64,000 bases of DNA, taken from NCBI GenBank assembly GCA_949592205.1, contig CATIUR010000003.1, positions 163,669,759 to 163,733,758 of the forward strand, read 5' to 3'. Numbering within the stretch: the first letter of the stretch is position 1; every line of letters starts with the position of its first letter. The notes under the pieces were generated by a model. It saw only the letters and a program-made list of their open reading frames with translations, did no database searches and was not told the origin of the DNA. The DNA is from Helichrysum umbraculigerum. Taxonomy: Eukaryota; Streptophyta; Magnoliopsida; Asterales; Asteraceae. The translations under genes were made by a program, and so were the position numbers. Below are positions 26,628 through 37,471 of the stretch, in pieces.

Positions 26628-26846
26628 CTCTTTGCCCCATTCGGTATTAATTTCGAAAGTGCAGCCCGCAAGAATCTTTAATCCTTCAATTGAGTTTTCT
26701 ACCGTGTCTCTGTGATCATTCTCTGTTTTCCAATCAAATATACTTTCGTCATTGAAGCTCTTTCCTGCTAGAATATCCTTCCAGTGAAAACAGTTTGTTC
26801 CAACATATAAAGGCCCGCCCATGCCATCAAAACCATGGAAATCCAC
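26628..26846 (-). pseudogene. Cellulose synthase-like (CslE/CslG-type) exon fragment
   Basis: The open frame reads GFDGMGGPLYVGTNCFHWKD then LKILAGCTFEINTEWGKE, ending at a GAG|GT donor. In intact cellulose synthase-like proteins this segment is the GxxYxGTGCFHRR block of the GT2 catalytic region followed by the C-T-YE-x-x-T-x-WGKE block. Here GTGCFHRR has become GTNCFHWK. No other Csl exons were found nearby, so it is an isolated fragment inside the Helitron, very unlikely to act as a glycosyltransferase. Confidence 0.6.
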
Positions 26847-27443
26847 GAGATGACATTATACCTAATCAGGCAAATGACCAAAACAAAAGTAAAAGGAAAC
26901 GGGTCAAATGTGTCTAGCGTGTCCAAAGTAGCCCGCGGTGTTTAATGCATAAAATCATCTGAAGTAAATTTATTTACAAAATAATATTATAATTGAAATA
27001 ATATAATTTCCATAATCATATTAGACGCCACATATTTATTAACAGATTAAAAGGTTTACACGAAAAGTGTTTTTGTGACAATCCAATCCAACCCAACCAG
27101 ACCCATTTCAATCCATACATAACCATTTTGAAACCTCTATGGCTATATACATATTAGCGATTTTATATTACTAAGCTACGAATTATTCGAAGAGAACCAC
27201 CATAGTAGAACAAATAATGAAACCAAATAGAACTGAAATGTTAAACATGATTACCAGAAAAAAATTAGATAACAAAAACAACCAAATGAAGTATGTACCA
27301 AATTGTAGAGATTTAGAATAAATCAAATAATTAATCCGTTGTGGAGCATTTCATCAAGCAACTTTAACAGAGACACACACAAACATACATAGAGATAAAG
27401 TATTGTAAAGCTTCATATGCTACTCGAGACTAAATAAGCATAC

Positions 27444-28990
27444 CTTTAAACAGCTCATAACTAATGACTGGAAGATACGATGAATCCGTGCACCACCATC
27501 CTCAGATGTTAGCTTTTCTTCATTTCTTCCATCCACCAAGGAGACAAAAGCTGCAATGAAGGTTTCTTTGTAAGTTACGCTTGATACCATAAATAACTAC
27601 ATTAATTAATGTAATATATGAGTACACACACATAAATAACAAAAGACCCATGATATTTCTTACCTTTTGTAGTAATTCATAAGAATGTTCGGAACGAATG
27701 GTCCCTGATCAGCCTGCAAAGCACATAAATTAAGTAGGTACTCACCATCATACAATACAGATAAATAGCAAAAATAGTTACATAAAGTCAAATGTAACAC
27801 ATTAGTAAAAGTAGGTTATGAGGAAAACGGAAAGAAACAGAATTGCACATAAGAAAGTTATCACCTTAAACAACCCTCACATTACCACAATCAGAAAGTC
27901 TCATGGTCAGTAATTATATGGTAAAATTGTTATCTTTACATGTAAAATCCGTAAGCAATCTAAGAATACGATATCGATGGGGTTAGGAAACATACTTCCC
28001 GTGACATGGCCCAATAACACGAACTTTCGATGGCAGCCAAAGCTAATTTAAACTGGATGATAGACATCAACTCTGGAAGCATTTTCAAGACGTGTTGTAC
28101 AAAAGTTTGGAAAGAAGAACCATTAAACTTATGCCACACAACACATTTACTCACATAGTGACGAAGTTGGTAAAATTAAAAACTTAAACTTGATTCAGCT
28201 TCTTAGCTAACTGAGGGATGTCACAAGGATCAGCTACACTACTGTGTGATATCACAAGAAAACAGACTTGTTAGTATGATATAGATACATGTTCATATGC
28301 ATGATAATTCATCACTCCAACATGATAATGTGAGAATCGTTTGTTAGAGCTCATACGTCATATATGATAGCTCCAACCAAAGAAGAATAAAAAAACACAA
28401 ATGGTTATTCACATGTATAATATGTTTATGCATATAAATGTGTGTGTAATTGAAAATCGTACATCATCAAAAGAACTCTACCACTAAGAGATATTCTGTT
28501 CAGATTATGTAGCCTCTCAAATACCTAATTGTGACATTTATCAGAATCAATTTGCCCCATCAATCTGCGTTTTAACAGAATCAAACACTATTAGATGAAT
28601 ACATTCCGGTAAAAAAAACCTCAACGTGAATCAGTATTTGGATTACAGAGAATGTAACCAATAAAGCACAAATTTCTATCAATTTTTTGAAACCTAAATA
28701 TCAAAATTAAACTAAGAAACGTATGAATTTGATTTTTGATACCCTAACATATGAAAACACACAACATACGGTAATCCTGAATAAAGAATAACATGTTATC
28801 TCAAAACCCCGAGTAATGAAATTACTTGAACTGATTAAATAACTTAGGGCTTTAACATCACCCCACAATACCATCGGAATTGAAAATCATCATCCTTACC
28901 TAAACCTGATTGGTCTCCGATACAGTCAACATCACCGTCGCCATCAGCATCGCTGTCGTGAACATCACCATTGGCGTTCTTCGTCTCCAT
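27444..28990 (-). pseudogene. Exon series of an unrecognised gene
   Basis: Several minus-strand open pieces with plausible splice sites: 28899-28990 starting at ATG (METKNANGDVHDSDADGDGD, strongly acidic, ending at a GTAAGG donor), one near 28470-28530 (VFERLHNLNRISLSGRVLLM), one near 28200-28250 (SVADPCDIPQLAKKLNQ), one at about 27990-28154 (FQTFVQHVLKMLPELMSIIQ), one at 27664-27713 and one at 27444-27550 (EKLTSEDGGARIHRIFQSLV). I do not recognise the family. They may be one captured gene within the Helitron or the relic of a resident gene. Joining them in frame was not possible throughout. Confidence 0.4.
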
Positions 28991-29180
28991 CTGAACTTTT
29001 TTTCCCATATGATTTTATTTGTTTCGGACGTTCCAAGTGTAAAGAATCATATGGCATCCGGGTTTTTTGGTTGTGATGGTTACAAATTTTATTTTGGGCG
29101 TATTCTTAATAACATTCCGTATTATTTTCCTTCTTTTTTGGTTTTTGAAGGTTACCAAAAGTTACTTTATGGTTTATTCT

Positions 29181-29358
29181 TTTAGTTAATTTATTTCCGT
29201 ATAATTTATATTTAATAATTAATAATATTTATTAAATTTATTCCTTCTAAATTTAATAGATAACCTATTTTTAGTTAATTTATTTCCGTATAATTTATAT
29301 TTAATAATTAATAATATTTATTAAATTTATTCCTTCTAAATTTAATAGATAACCTATT
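29181..29358. repeat. 89-bp tandem duplication
   Basis: Two near-identical copies of an AT-rich unit starting TTTAGTTAATTTATTTCCGT, at 29181 and 29270, near the Helitron 5' end. Confidence 0.9.
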
Positions 29359-29546
29359 ATAAAATTTATTATTTTTTATTAATTATTAAATTAAAGGAGG
29401 TTAAGTGTAAGTATCATCAAATTAATCTTAATCGTTAGATCATTATGGGAAAAAACAATTAAGGGTTGGGATTGCCCCCAAGCTATTTTGCTTTAAGTAT
29501 ATTTTATAGATATCGACTAAATCACATTTTAATGATGTCAGTTATC

Positions 29547-29610
<64 letters not shown>
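29547..29610. repeat. (ATT)n microsatellite
   Basis: About 21 uninterrupted TTA/ATT trinucleotides. Confidence 0.97.
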
Positions 29611-29757
29611 CATTATTTTCTTTGACAGTCAATAAAATTCATTAATATGATGTGCTTTAATAACATCTTTTAACAATCGAGTGATTTACTGATATACATA
29701 TCTATAATTAATTAATTTTTTAGCCATTGAAATAAAATTATGTTGGACCTATGAAAA

Positions 29758-30810
29758 AATTACACTGGTTGTCGCTGTGATTTGTTCAAAACTACATATG
29801 TCGTCCCTACAAGTTTTCCTTTTTTTTTACATCGTAAGGGTGTTCACGGACGGTTAATCGGAGGTTCGGTTAATCGAAAATTAAGTTCACTAATTTCTTG
29901 AACCTAAACCGAAACCGAAAAGTTTGATTAACCGATTTTTCGACTCGGTTAATGGTTAACCATTTATTAATTAATACATATTTTGAAAAGTAATTAATAA
30001 CACACAAATACACATTCATTAATAGGTGTTCACTATATTTAAAATATTTTGATAATTAAATTATCAAATGATAACCATGTTACTCTTTGTAATTGTGTAT
30101 TAATGTTATACATATGTTAATCGTTCAGATATAATTAAAACTAAGTAGTAATAGTTAACATATTAGGGCAAAATTAAGCAAGAAAAATGCATTAAAATGA
30201 AACAAAAATAAATATAAATGATTATATTACAATAAAAGTGTAAATATTTATATATAAATATAATATATACAATATATTTTCATATATTTAAAACTATGTA
30301 TAAACTTTCGGTTAACCGTTTATCATGTCTATCCCAAAAATCATGAACCAAAACCGAAATCGAAAAATCGAAAAAATATCGGTTCGGTTAACCGAAAAGC
30401 AAAAGAAATTCGATTCGGTTAACCTAAATTCGGTTCAATTCAACCGGTTTGCATTTCGATTTTTCGATTTCGGATTATTTTGAACACCGCTTGTTTAATC
30501 GTCAATGTGCTTGTCAAATCTTGCCCTGATCGTCCCTATATTTAACGGCCATTTGCACCGTACTTGGCAAACAACCGTCAGTGATAGGGACGACCAATGC
30601 AAAATTTGACAACCACAGAGATAGTCCTTGTGGTTTATACAATATTACACTCATAGTCCCTTAAATCACTGAATGGCAATCGTACCCTCATGCACATGAC
30701 CTAGTTTAACGTACTTGGCAGACAATCGTAAGCGATAGGGACGACCAATGCAAACTTACAGAGACAACGGATATATTTCTAAACAAACCACTTGAATGAC
30801 CCATGTAATT
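29758..30810. mobile_element. MITE with long imperfect inverted ends, containing a nested MITE
   Basis: The left end AATTACACTGGTTGTCGCTG and the reverse complement of the right end (AAATTACATGGGTCATTCAA) align imperfectly over about 60 bp, including GTTTGTTTAGAA-like and TCGTCCCTA words. The interior is interrupted by a separate element (29838-30489). It is a non-coding nested insertion; the superfamily is not assigned. Confidence 0.5.
29838..30489. mobile_element. Inner hAT-like MITE rich in GGTTCGGTTAACCG
   Basis: Starts GGGTGTTCACGGACGGTTAA and ends TTTTGAACACC, giving a GGTGTTCA/TGAACACC inverted end. It is packed with GGTTCGGTTAACCGAAA words on both strands. AT-rich middle, no ORF. Confidence 0.6.
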
Positions 30811-31048
30811 TTATCATATAAAATCGTTAAAGGTTTGTTTATAAAATAGTAGGGAAAAGCCATCCCATGATATACACATATTATATACTCTAGTTCGCAT
30901 TTCTACAAACAATTATATGAGTCTCAAAAATAGCTTTTCATCATCTTAAACAACCGAAAGGTAGATCATTGCATACAAAAACGATCCACCACATATCATA
31001 ACAAACTTAAAACAATATATAACTTTCTTTAGATAAAATATACAAATA

Positions 31049-31903
31049 GGGTAGGGTTCAAATGAGAATAGGAATTTGTGTGAGAATGAGGGAACCAATG
31101 ATATCAAGCCATGTGTACAAAGAGAATGTTCCACATGTACAAAACCCATTTACCCCCAACATCAATTATCTCACAAACAACAAATTGAAAAATTATGAAA
31201 ATTGCACCATTAAATTCGTCGTTTTCTCCTCTTCGATTTGCCGTCCCTCAAGACATACTTTCGAAAAAAAAAAAAAATTCATTTTTTTGGTGGGTTTCAC
31301 ATTTACTAACACATGTGTTAAAGTGTTGCGTTTAGGGTTTAGGGTTTGGGGTTTAGGGGTTAGGGTTTAGGGTTTAGGGTTTGAGGTTTGGGGTCCCCAA
31401 ACCTCAAACCCTAAACCCTAAACCCTAACCCCTAAACCCCAAACCCTAAACCCTAAACGCTTTACAAAACGCTAAACCCTAAATCTTTCTAAACCCTAAA
31501 CCTTGAACCCCTTCTAAACCCTAAACCCTTATAAACCCTAAACCATAAACCCTACTAAACCCTAAACCTAACCCTAAACCCTAACCTTAACCACAAATTA
31601 AATGTACAACTAATCACTAACACTTGTGTTACTAATTTGTGAAACCCACCAAAAAAATGAGGAAAAAAAAAAGTTGTCAAAAGTATGCCTTGAGGGACGG
31701 CAAATCGAAGAGGAGAAAACGCTGAATTTTATGGTGCAATTTTCATGATTTTTCGACTTACCGTTTGTAAGATATTTAATTTTTAAAAATGTGGAGGAGA
31801 GAGAATAAAGTGTGGAGGAGAGAGAATAAAGTGACACATGGCAGAAATCTGTTGGTTCCCTCATTCTCACTCAAAATTGATGTACTCATTTGAACCTTAC
31901 TCT
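31049..31903. mobile_element. Mutator-type foldback element with telomere-motif palindrome (copy 1)
   Basis: 855 bp bounded by an exact 9-bp direct repeat ATACAAATA (31040-31048 and 31904-31912), the duplication length of Mutator-like elements. Ends GGGTAGGGTTCAAATGAG and, inverted, AGAGTAAGGTTCAAATGAG form imperfect repeats of about 50 bp. Near the centre is a perfect palindrome of TTTAGGG-like repeats with 66-bp arms (31328-31393 and 31395-31460) around a single T, followed by more CCCTAAA repeats to about 31590. Both sides carry an ACACATGTGT-type motif. It has no transposase; the small ORFs inside are incidental. Confidence 0.88.
31328..31460. repeat. Perfect 66-bp-arm palindrome of telomere-like repeats
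   Basis: The left arm begins GCGTTTAGGGTTTAGGGTTT and the right arm ends AAACCCTAAACCCTAAACGC. The two arms are exact reverse complements around T31394. Units are TTTAGGG with variants (TTTGGGG, TTTAGGGG, TTTGAGG). Confidence 0.95.
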
Positions 31904-31912
31904 ATACAAATA

Positions 31913-33108
31913 TTCATAACACCAATTAATAGGAAATTCAACAAAAAAATGTTGAATGCCAAATGCCCATTTCCAAGTGAACATAATCCTTGGTGGTTCT
32001 CATACAAGTACATACTATAATAACTTACAAGCCTTTACATAAAAACTCTATCTAGAATATTGCTATCTATGTAAACCACCTCTACATACAAAAAGTGACC
32101 CAACAGAGTTATCATTAATACTCATATCTTCATATATATATCTATATAAAAGTCGATTTGAAATCTGAACTTTGAAAACACACCACTCTTCATCTTTCAT
32201 GTTGCTTGCAACTTTGCTCCCTGCAAATAGCATATTGGTTAGATATGAAGATGCCAAAATACAGTTAAAAAAAAAAAGTCTACAAGCACACATTCTACTT
32301 GTTGATTTCTTACGTTAATTGCTTGACAAGGCTGAAGAGAGGTAAAGTCGTAAAGAGACTCAATTGTAGAAAAAGACAAGGCATAAGAGAGGTAAAGTTT
32401 GACTTTGAGGTCAAACTTTAGCAACTTCGTATTCTAGAACTTTTAACTATTACTGTATTTTTTAAGAAAGAGGTATATTCAAGAGAACTACTGCAAACTT
32501 GCAGTACAAAATTTTTAATGTCAGACATGTAAAACATTTTTATGTGATGTTGAATTTGAGAAGTTATGTACTTATGTGTCTACCTCAGAGGCCAAAAGTT
32601 ATTTATGTTTCTCAGAAATAGGGGGTTCTAAAGATATTTAAATCAGGTGAAACGTTTAAATGCATATCCACAAGCTGAGGGTAAGAAATTAGTAAAGGTG
32701 AAATCTTCAATCAATACAGGTTAAAATGTAAACAGGTTTGAATTCACCCAAATTTGATCCGAAACATATAAAACCGCATAATTCAGTTGACATACACACG
32801 CAAAAAAAACAAAAAAAAAAAAACAAAAAACAAAACAAAACAAACAAACAAACATACAAACAAACCCGCAATTAATGTTTTACTTATTTTGTATAAATGA
32901 CGCCAAAAGAAAAAAAGTTCAGTTGACAAATTGAGAAAATGAAGTTGAAAATACCTTCCACGAGGCTCGACATCTGCCTTTGGCTGCAAGACCCATAAAT
33001 CTTGAATTATCACAGTAAAAACCCTCACCTTCAAGGGTAATTTCAGCAACACGATCCGAAAAAACAACAAAAACGCCGAATAAGCTACTCATTTGAGATG
33101 GTCATAAC
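31913..33108. other. 3' flank of the PPR gene
   Basis: No gene seen. AT-rich, probably including the PPR 3' UTR. A poly-purine/AAAC-rich stretch occurs at about 32801-32870 (repeated AAACAAAC). Confidence 0.5.
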
Positions 33109-35661
33109 TCATAGCACAACGTTTGTCCGAGCAAGAGAAGCAAGTGTTTGCAAATTCTGCTCATCAAAAGAGCTGTCATTTTTTCTAATATTTCCCACAA
33201 ATTCTAAGGCTTCTTGATACTTCTTAGCTCTACAATATCCATCCACAATCGTCTTGTACGTTAGCATATTCGGTCTGCAATTATGCTCAATCATATAGCT
33301 AATTACATCATTAACTTCCAAAAACAACCCCTGAGCTGCAAATCCAGCAACAAATGTGTTATATGTAACAATACATGGCCGAATCCCGTTATTTGTCATT
33401 TCCAAAAGTACCCTTCTAGCTTCATCCATCAAACCCTGTCTACAAAACGCCTTAATGACAGTATTATAGGAAACAAGATCAGGTTTTCGACCTGATTTCT
33501 GTATGTTTTTGAGGATCTCTTCAGCTTCCCAACATTCACCCGTTCTTGCATACATATCCATTAACGTATTGAAAGTAACAAGATCCGGCTGCAACCCATT
33601 ATTGTAAATTTGATTTAGCATATTGCGAGCCTGGTCATAAACCTTGTTTCTTGTATAGATTGAAAGCATGGAATTGAATATAACAAGATCGGGTTTGTAC
33701 CCGTGTTTATGCAATTCTTGAAATGCTTTCTCCATGCCAAGAAGTGATTTACACTTAAAGTTTGCAAGAATAAGCGTTCTCAGAAGCATCCAACTTGGAA
33801 AGACTCGACCTTCATATATTTCTTTTGCCATCAACTCCAACCCTTTTATATTCTGCCCTTTTGAGTAACAATGAAGCATCAAAGAATAAGAAGTTTCACT
33901 AGGCTTAAACCCTTTACTTTTCATGTTTGATATAACCGATTGGGCTGCTTTCCAATCTCCTTTACGAGCTAAAGCATTCAAAAGTGCATTATAAGTTGTG
34001 ATACACGGATTGAACCCAACTTTAATCATTTCTTGGTAAACTTCATTAGCATCAATTTCCAAACCGCATCTCCCATATGCACTTATTAATGTGTTGAATG
34101 TGTCTCTATCAGGCTCAAAACCGCAACTTTTCATCTCACGTAAGACCCAATTCACATAGCGATGCATACCCTTGTTACCGCACATAGCAAGCATTGTGTT
34201 CCAAGTGACACGATTAGGTGAAACTCCATTCGTTTTCATATCAAGAAGAATCTCCATCATCTCTTCAGATCTTGACTTTCTACCTAACATTCCAAGAATC
34301 GAGTTATAAGTACAAACATTAGGCACACAACCAGAATTTTTCATTAAATTGAATAAATTCAACGCCTTTTCTTCCTTTCCACATTTCCCATACGCATCTA
34401 TAACTGTTGTATATGTTATTGCATTAGGTTTTACACCCTTTTGAGTCATGGTGTCTATTAAAGCAGCTCCTTCTTCATGAAATCCCGCTCTCACATATGC
34501 AGCCACAAGCTCGTTATATGTCACTAGATCAGGTGGGCACTTGTTGTCCTCCATTTCTTTTAAGATATTTAACGCCTCTAAGTACATACCCGCCTTCCCA
34601 TACACTTGGAGTAACGAATTGTAAGTGTAAGTTCCGGGTTTGTAGTTTTGAGCTTTCAACTTTTCAAAAAACGTCTTTGCTTCTTCTAACAATCCTTCTC
34701 TACCACATGCAGATATAACTGTACTACAAGTAAACTCATCACATTCAAGGCCTTCGGTTTTCATTTCCTTCAAAAGATCCAATATTTTATCCCACGAACG
34801 ACCCATTTTGCCATACACATCCAACATCACATTGTAAGTAACCAAACTAGGTGAAAGCCCAGTAGCCTTCATTCGGTCAAACAAGCTGATAGCTTTTTCG
34901 TACTTTCCACTACACGAATGCGAATGAAGTATTGTAGTGAAAGCACGAACATCAAGCGAATGATCCACAACATCAAACTCATCAAACAACTTTGACATAG
35001 TTCTATGTTGTGACTCCCTACCCAATATTTTCACCATTAACTCAACAACATTATTATCAAGATTAAAATTTTTACTAGTCTTTGAATTCTCCGCTACAAA
35101 TTCAAACAAACAGAGGGCCTTTTCCCAGTTACCTAAAAGATCCAATCCCTTCATAAGACTAACCAAATCAACTTCAATCAACTTAGACTTTACCGAATAA
35201 AGATACAATTTCAAATTAGATAGAGACTGTTCTAAAATACATTCTAACATCAACTTACACTCTTCTGAAAGAAACTCAAGTGATCCATCAGCATTTTCCA
35301 CCAACTGAAGTTTTGGGTCTTCAAGTGTAAGAAGTGAAGTTGTATAAGGTTTTTGAAAATGGGTTCTTTTATAAGTATGTTTTCTTGAAGAATTGTGAAT
35401 AGATGTGAACTGGGTATTGCTTGATTTCACTGACTGAAGTGGTTTTTGTTTGTGGGCGGTTGTGGGTGGTGGAGATGAAAGGTGAATTAGGTGCTGCAAG
35501 AGTGGATCAATGGTGAAAGATTGTGGAGATGGTGGTTGTGGTGGTAAAGTTTTGGGGTTAAACCCTAATCTTTGTTGTGGGTTTGATTGTGTTGGTTTTG
35601 TTAATTGAAGTGGAAGAGCAGGTCTATTTGGGAGGAAAGTGCCCTCCATTTTTGCACCCAA
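33109..35661 (-). CDS. P-class pentatricopeptide repeat protein, At2g18940-like, chloroplast
   Basis: Intronless frame of 850 codons. The second in-frame Met (35649, MEGTFLPNRP) is the likelier start, because the At2g18940 group begins MEG...PNRP as I recall it; that gives 846 aa. Residues 1 to about 90 are rich in Pro, Ser, Thr and Gln, consistent with a plastid transit peptide. From about residue 235 to 830 there are some 16-17 tandem 35-residue PPR motifs of pure P type (for example VTYNVMLDVYGKMGRSWDKI, TYTTVIDAYGKCGKEEKALN, TFNTLISAYGRCGLEIDANE), with no E, DYW or SMR domain. P-class proteins bind organellar RNA in a sequence-specific way and protect, process or activate transcripts. The frame is intact with no stops. 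The RNA target cannot be told from this reading. Confidence 0.93.
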   Translation of the reverse strand: MGAKMEGTFLPNRPALPLQLTKPTQSNPQQRLGFNPKTLPPQPPSPQSFTIDPLLQHLIHLSSPPPTTAHKQKPLQSVKSSNTQFTSIHNSSRKHTYKRTHFQKPYTTSLLTLEDPKLQLVENADGSLEFLSEECKLMLECILEQSLSNLKLYLYSVKSKLIEVDLVSLMKGLDLLGNWEKALCLFEFVAENSKTSKNFNLDNNVVELMVKILGRESQHRTMSKLFDEFDVVDHSLDVRAFTTILHSHSCSGKYEKAISLFDRMKATGLSPSLVTYNVMLDVYGKMGRSWDKILDLLKEMKTEGLECDEFTCSTVISACGREGLLEEAKTFFEKLKAQNYKPGTYTYNSLLQVYGKAGMYLEALNILKEMEDNKCPPDLVTYNELVAAYVRAGFHEEGAALIDTMTQKGVKPNAITYTTVIDAYGKCGKEEKALNLFNLMKNSGCVPNVCTYNSILGMLGRKSRSEEMMEILLDMKTNGVSPNRVTWNTMLAMCGNKGMHRYVNWVLREMKSCGFEPDRDTFNTLISAYGRCGLEIDANEVYQEMIKVGFNPCITTYNALLNALARKGDWKAAQSVISNMKSKGFKPSETSYSLMLHCYSKGQNIKGLELMAKEIYEGRVFPSWMLLRTLILANFKCKSLLGMEKAFQELHKHGYKPDLVIFNSMLSIYTRNKVYDQARNMLNQIYNNGLQPDLVTFNTLMDMYARTGECWEAEEILKNIQKSGRKPDLVSYNTVIKAFCRQGLMDEARRVLLEMTNNGIRPCIVTYNTFVAGFAAQGLFLEVNDVISYMIEHNCRPNMLTYKTIVDGYCRAKKYQEALEFVGNIRKNDSSFDEQNLQTLASLARTNVVL

Positions 35662-35988
35662 ATTAAAAAGATTAAACCTTTAGGGTTTTGGGGAAGAAAG
35701 TGATGGATTGTATGAGTTGGGTAAGATTGGGTGATTGTTGTTGAAGGGAGTTCATGGATGGATGGATGATTGTTTGGATTGTGACCATATGTGTGTGTAA
35801 TTCGGATGAGATGCAGGGATGAAGTGTATCTATGTGTGTGTACGTGTGACACTGTTGGTAACCTGTTGGGTCCTTCAAGAAAGTTTACTCTTTTTGTCCT
35901 TCAAAAGTTTACTCTTTTGGTCCTTTTAAATTTACTCCTCCCAAATCCATCTTGCTATTTTCAAAATAGATACGTAGTAATAGATAAT

Positions 35989-36284
35989 CTCCCTTTGTCC
36001 TAAAATAATTATTACTCGATAAAAAATACGTATTTTAATAAAAATATAATCACATATTTTAATAAAAATATAATAATTACCTTTTTTCTTTCGTACCTTT
36101 TGCAAAATGACAGTTTTACCCTTGACCAATTAATTACTGTTTCTTTATAAGTTTGTAATAATAATTTCAATGAAAGGTAATACGGTAATCACGATCAAAC
36201 TTCCCCATCTATTTTTGAAAGTGAACAATTAATTTGGTACGTCCGATAAAGGGAAGATAGACTATAATTTTGGGACGGAGGTAG
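35989..36284. mobile_element. Diverged Stowaway-like MITE
   Basis: Left end CTCCCTTTGTCCTAAAATAA and right end TTTTGGGACGGAGGTAG are diverged forms of the CTCCCTCCGTCCC inverted repeat, with TA on the right side. It lies upstream of the PPR gene. Confidence 0.6.
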
Positions 36285-37088
36285 TATAGATATACGAGTT
36301 TGACATATTGAACGAAAAGTCTATATGAACGTAAAAATATGGATCGTTGTGGACAAATAAATTTGCGTGCGACTATGCGAGTATTCTAAAAGCAAATATC
36401 GAATTGTTTTTGAATAGAATTGAATACTATTCAGAATATGTTTCAATGACGATGATCATTGTAGTAGATTATTCAATAAAGGTGGTAATAAACATGTATG
36501 TGAGATTGTGAGTAATGTTGCAAAGAAACAATGGTCAATAGTATGAAGATATGCATAAACAAAATGAATTCAATAAAAGCAGAAACATAACTATAACTAT
36601 AACTAATTAAGCTGAAAGTAAGCGCGTAAATGGATTCTTACAAAGCGAAAACAAAAACAAAAACAAACATAGATGTATTCTAATCATTTGATCTATTAGA
36701 TCACTTAAACTTGAGATTCATATGTTATGATTGTGTTTAACTTATTTGGTCAAACGTGCTTGTTTTGACTTCGGAGATGATATATACGTAGGTACTTTTT
36801 TTTTGTAGTGATAAATACAACACATCTCTTGATTCATACACTAATTTTTACGCATTCTGAAACAGTACTGTACAACACTGCAATGCATGATTTTAGTACA
36901 TGAATAAAAGAAATTCTTGTATATATCAACACCCCCTTTTTTTGGTAGTGTTAATTGACATATCATGTTATATACACAGCAGTACGTAATATCTTTTGAA
37001 TTGATGATGACATGTGATTGTATTGTAAGGATATTGATACATGCTTAAAATATTGTAATTAGATAATATTTATACCCTTTAGTCTTAC
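36285..37088. other. AT-rich spacer without recognised genes
   Basis: No ORF of note, no repeat assigned. Contains poly-T runs near 36797 and 36940. Confidence 0.4.
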
Positions 37089-37471
37089 GGGAAGGTTCAA
37101 ATAAGAACCAACTAAAACTAAAGAACTTGTGAGAACTACTAGTTTACGTATTTGTTCATATGTGATTAACTTCATTCATATGTGAATATTAATGTACATT
37201 TTATTGATAAAAAAAAAAGTCAAAAGAATTCCTAAATTTATATCGAAAACACAAAAAAACAAATATATATTCACATTTGAACGATAATGTGAAGAAATCG
37301 GTAAAATTGTGTTTTAAGACGTAATTTTAGGATTTTTTGACTTTTTTTCTTTCTCAATCTAACATAAATCAACGTTCACATATGATTGAAGTTAATCATA
37401 TGTGAACAAACACATAATTTCGTAGTTTTCACAAGTTCTCTACATTTGCTTGGTTCTCATTTGAACCTCCC
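37089..37471. mobile_element. Foldback MITE with about 110-bp inverted ends
   Basis: Starts GGGAAGGTTCAAATAAGAAC and ends GGTTCTCATTTGAACCTCC. The arms stay complementary for about 110 bp (shared TTGTTCATATGTGATTAACTT inside). The GGTTCAAAT terminal core is the same as in the telomere-motif elements at 31 kb and 62 kb, suggesting a related Mutator-type family. A clean target duplication was not found. Confidence 0.75.

Larger units (their letters stand above)
23728..29510 (-). mobile_element. Helitron with captured gene fragments
   Basis: On the minus strand the element ends with a CCCGCG-TTGT-CGCGGG hairpin (23740-23755), eight bases, then CTAG (23731-23728) followed by T, the canonical Helitron 3' end. 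At 29510 the minus strand begins TCTATAAAATATACTTAAAG preceded by A, a typical Helitron 5' start, so the insertion is between A and T. The 5.8-kb interior has no Rep/helicase ORF that I can see, so it is non-autonomous. It holds several exon-like pieces of unrelated genes, all on the Helitron's own strand. Pairing of these two ends is inference from polarity, terminal motifs and insertion rule. Confidence 0.7.

Noticed and set aside
31062..31370. 102-codon ORF and its relatives at 62242, 62306, 62864 and 63304
   Set aside because: They are open frames across the ends of the repeated foldback element, repeated wherever the element occurs, with no protein-like composition.
31323..31600. True telomere or chromosome end
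   Set aside because: The repeats are inverted, short, degenerate and enclosed by transposon ends with a target duplication.
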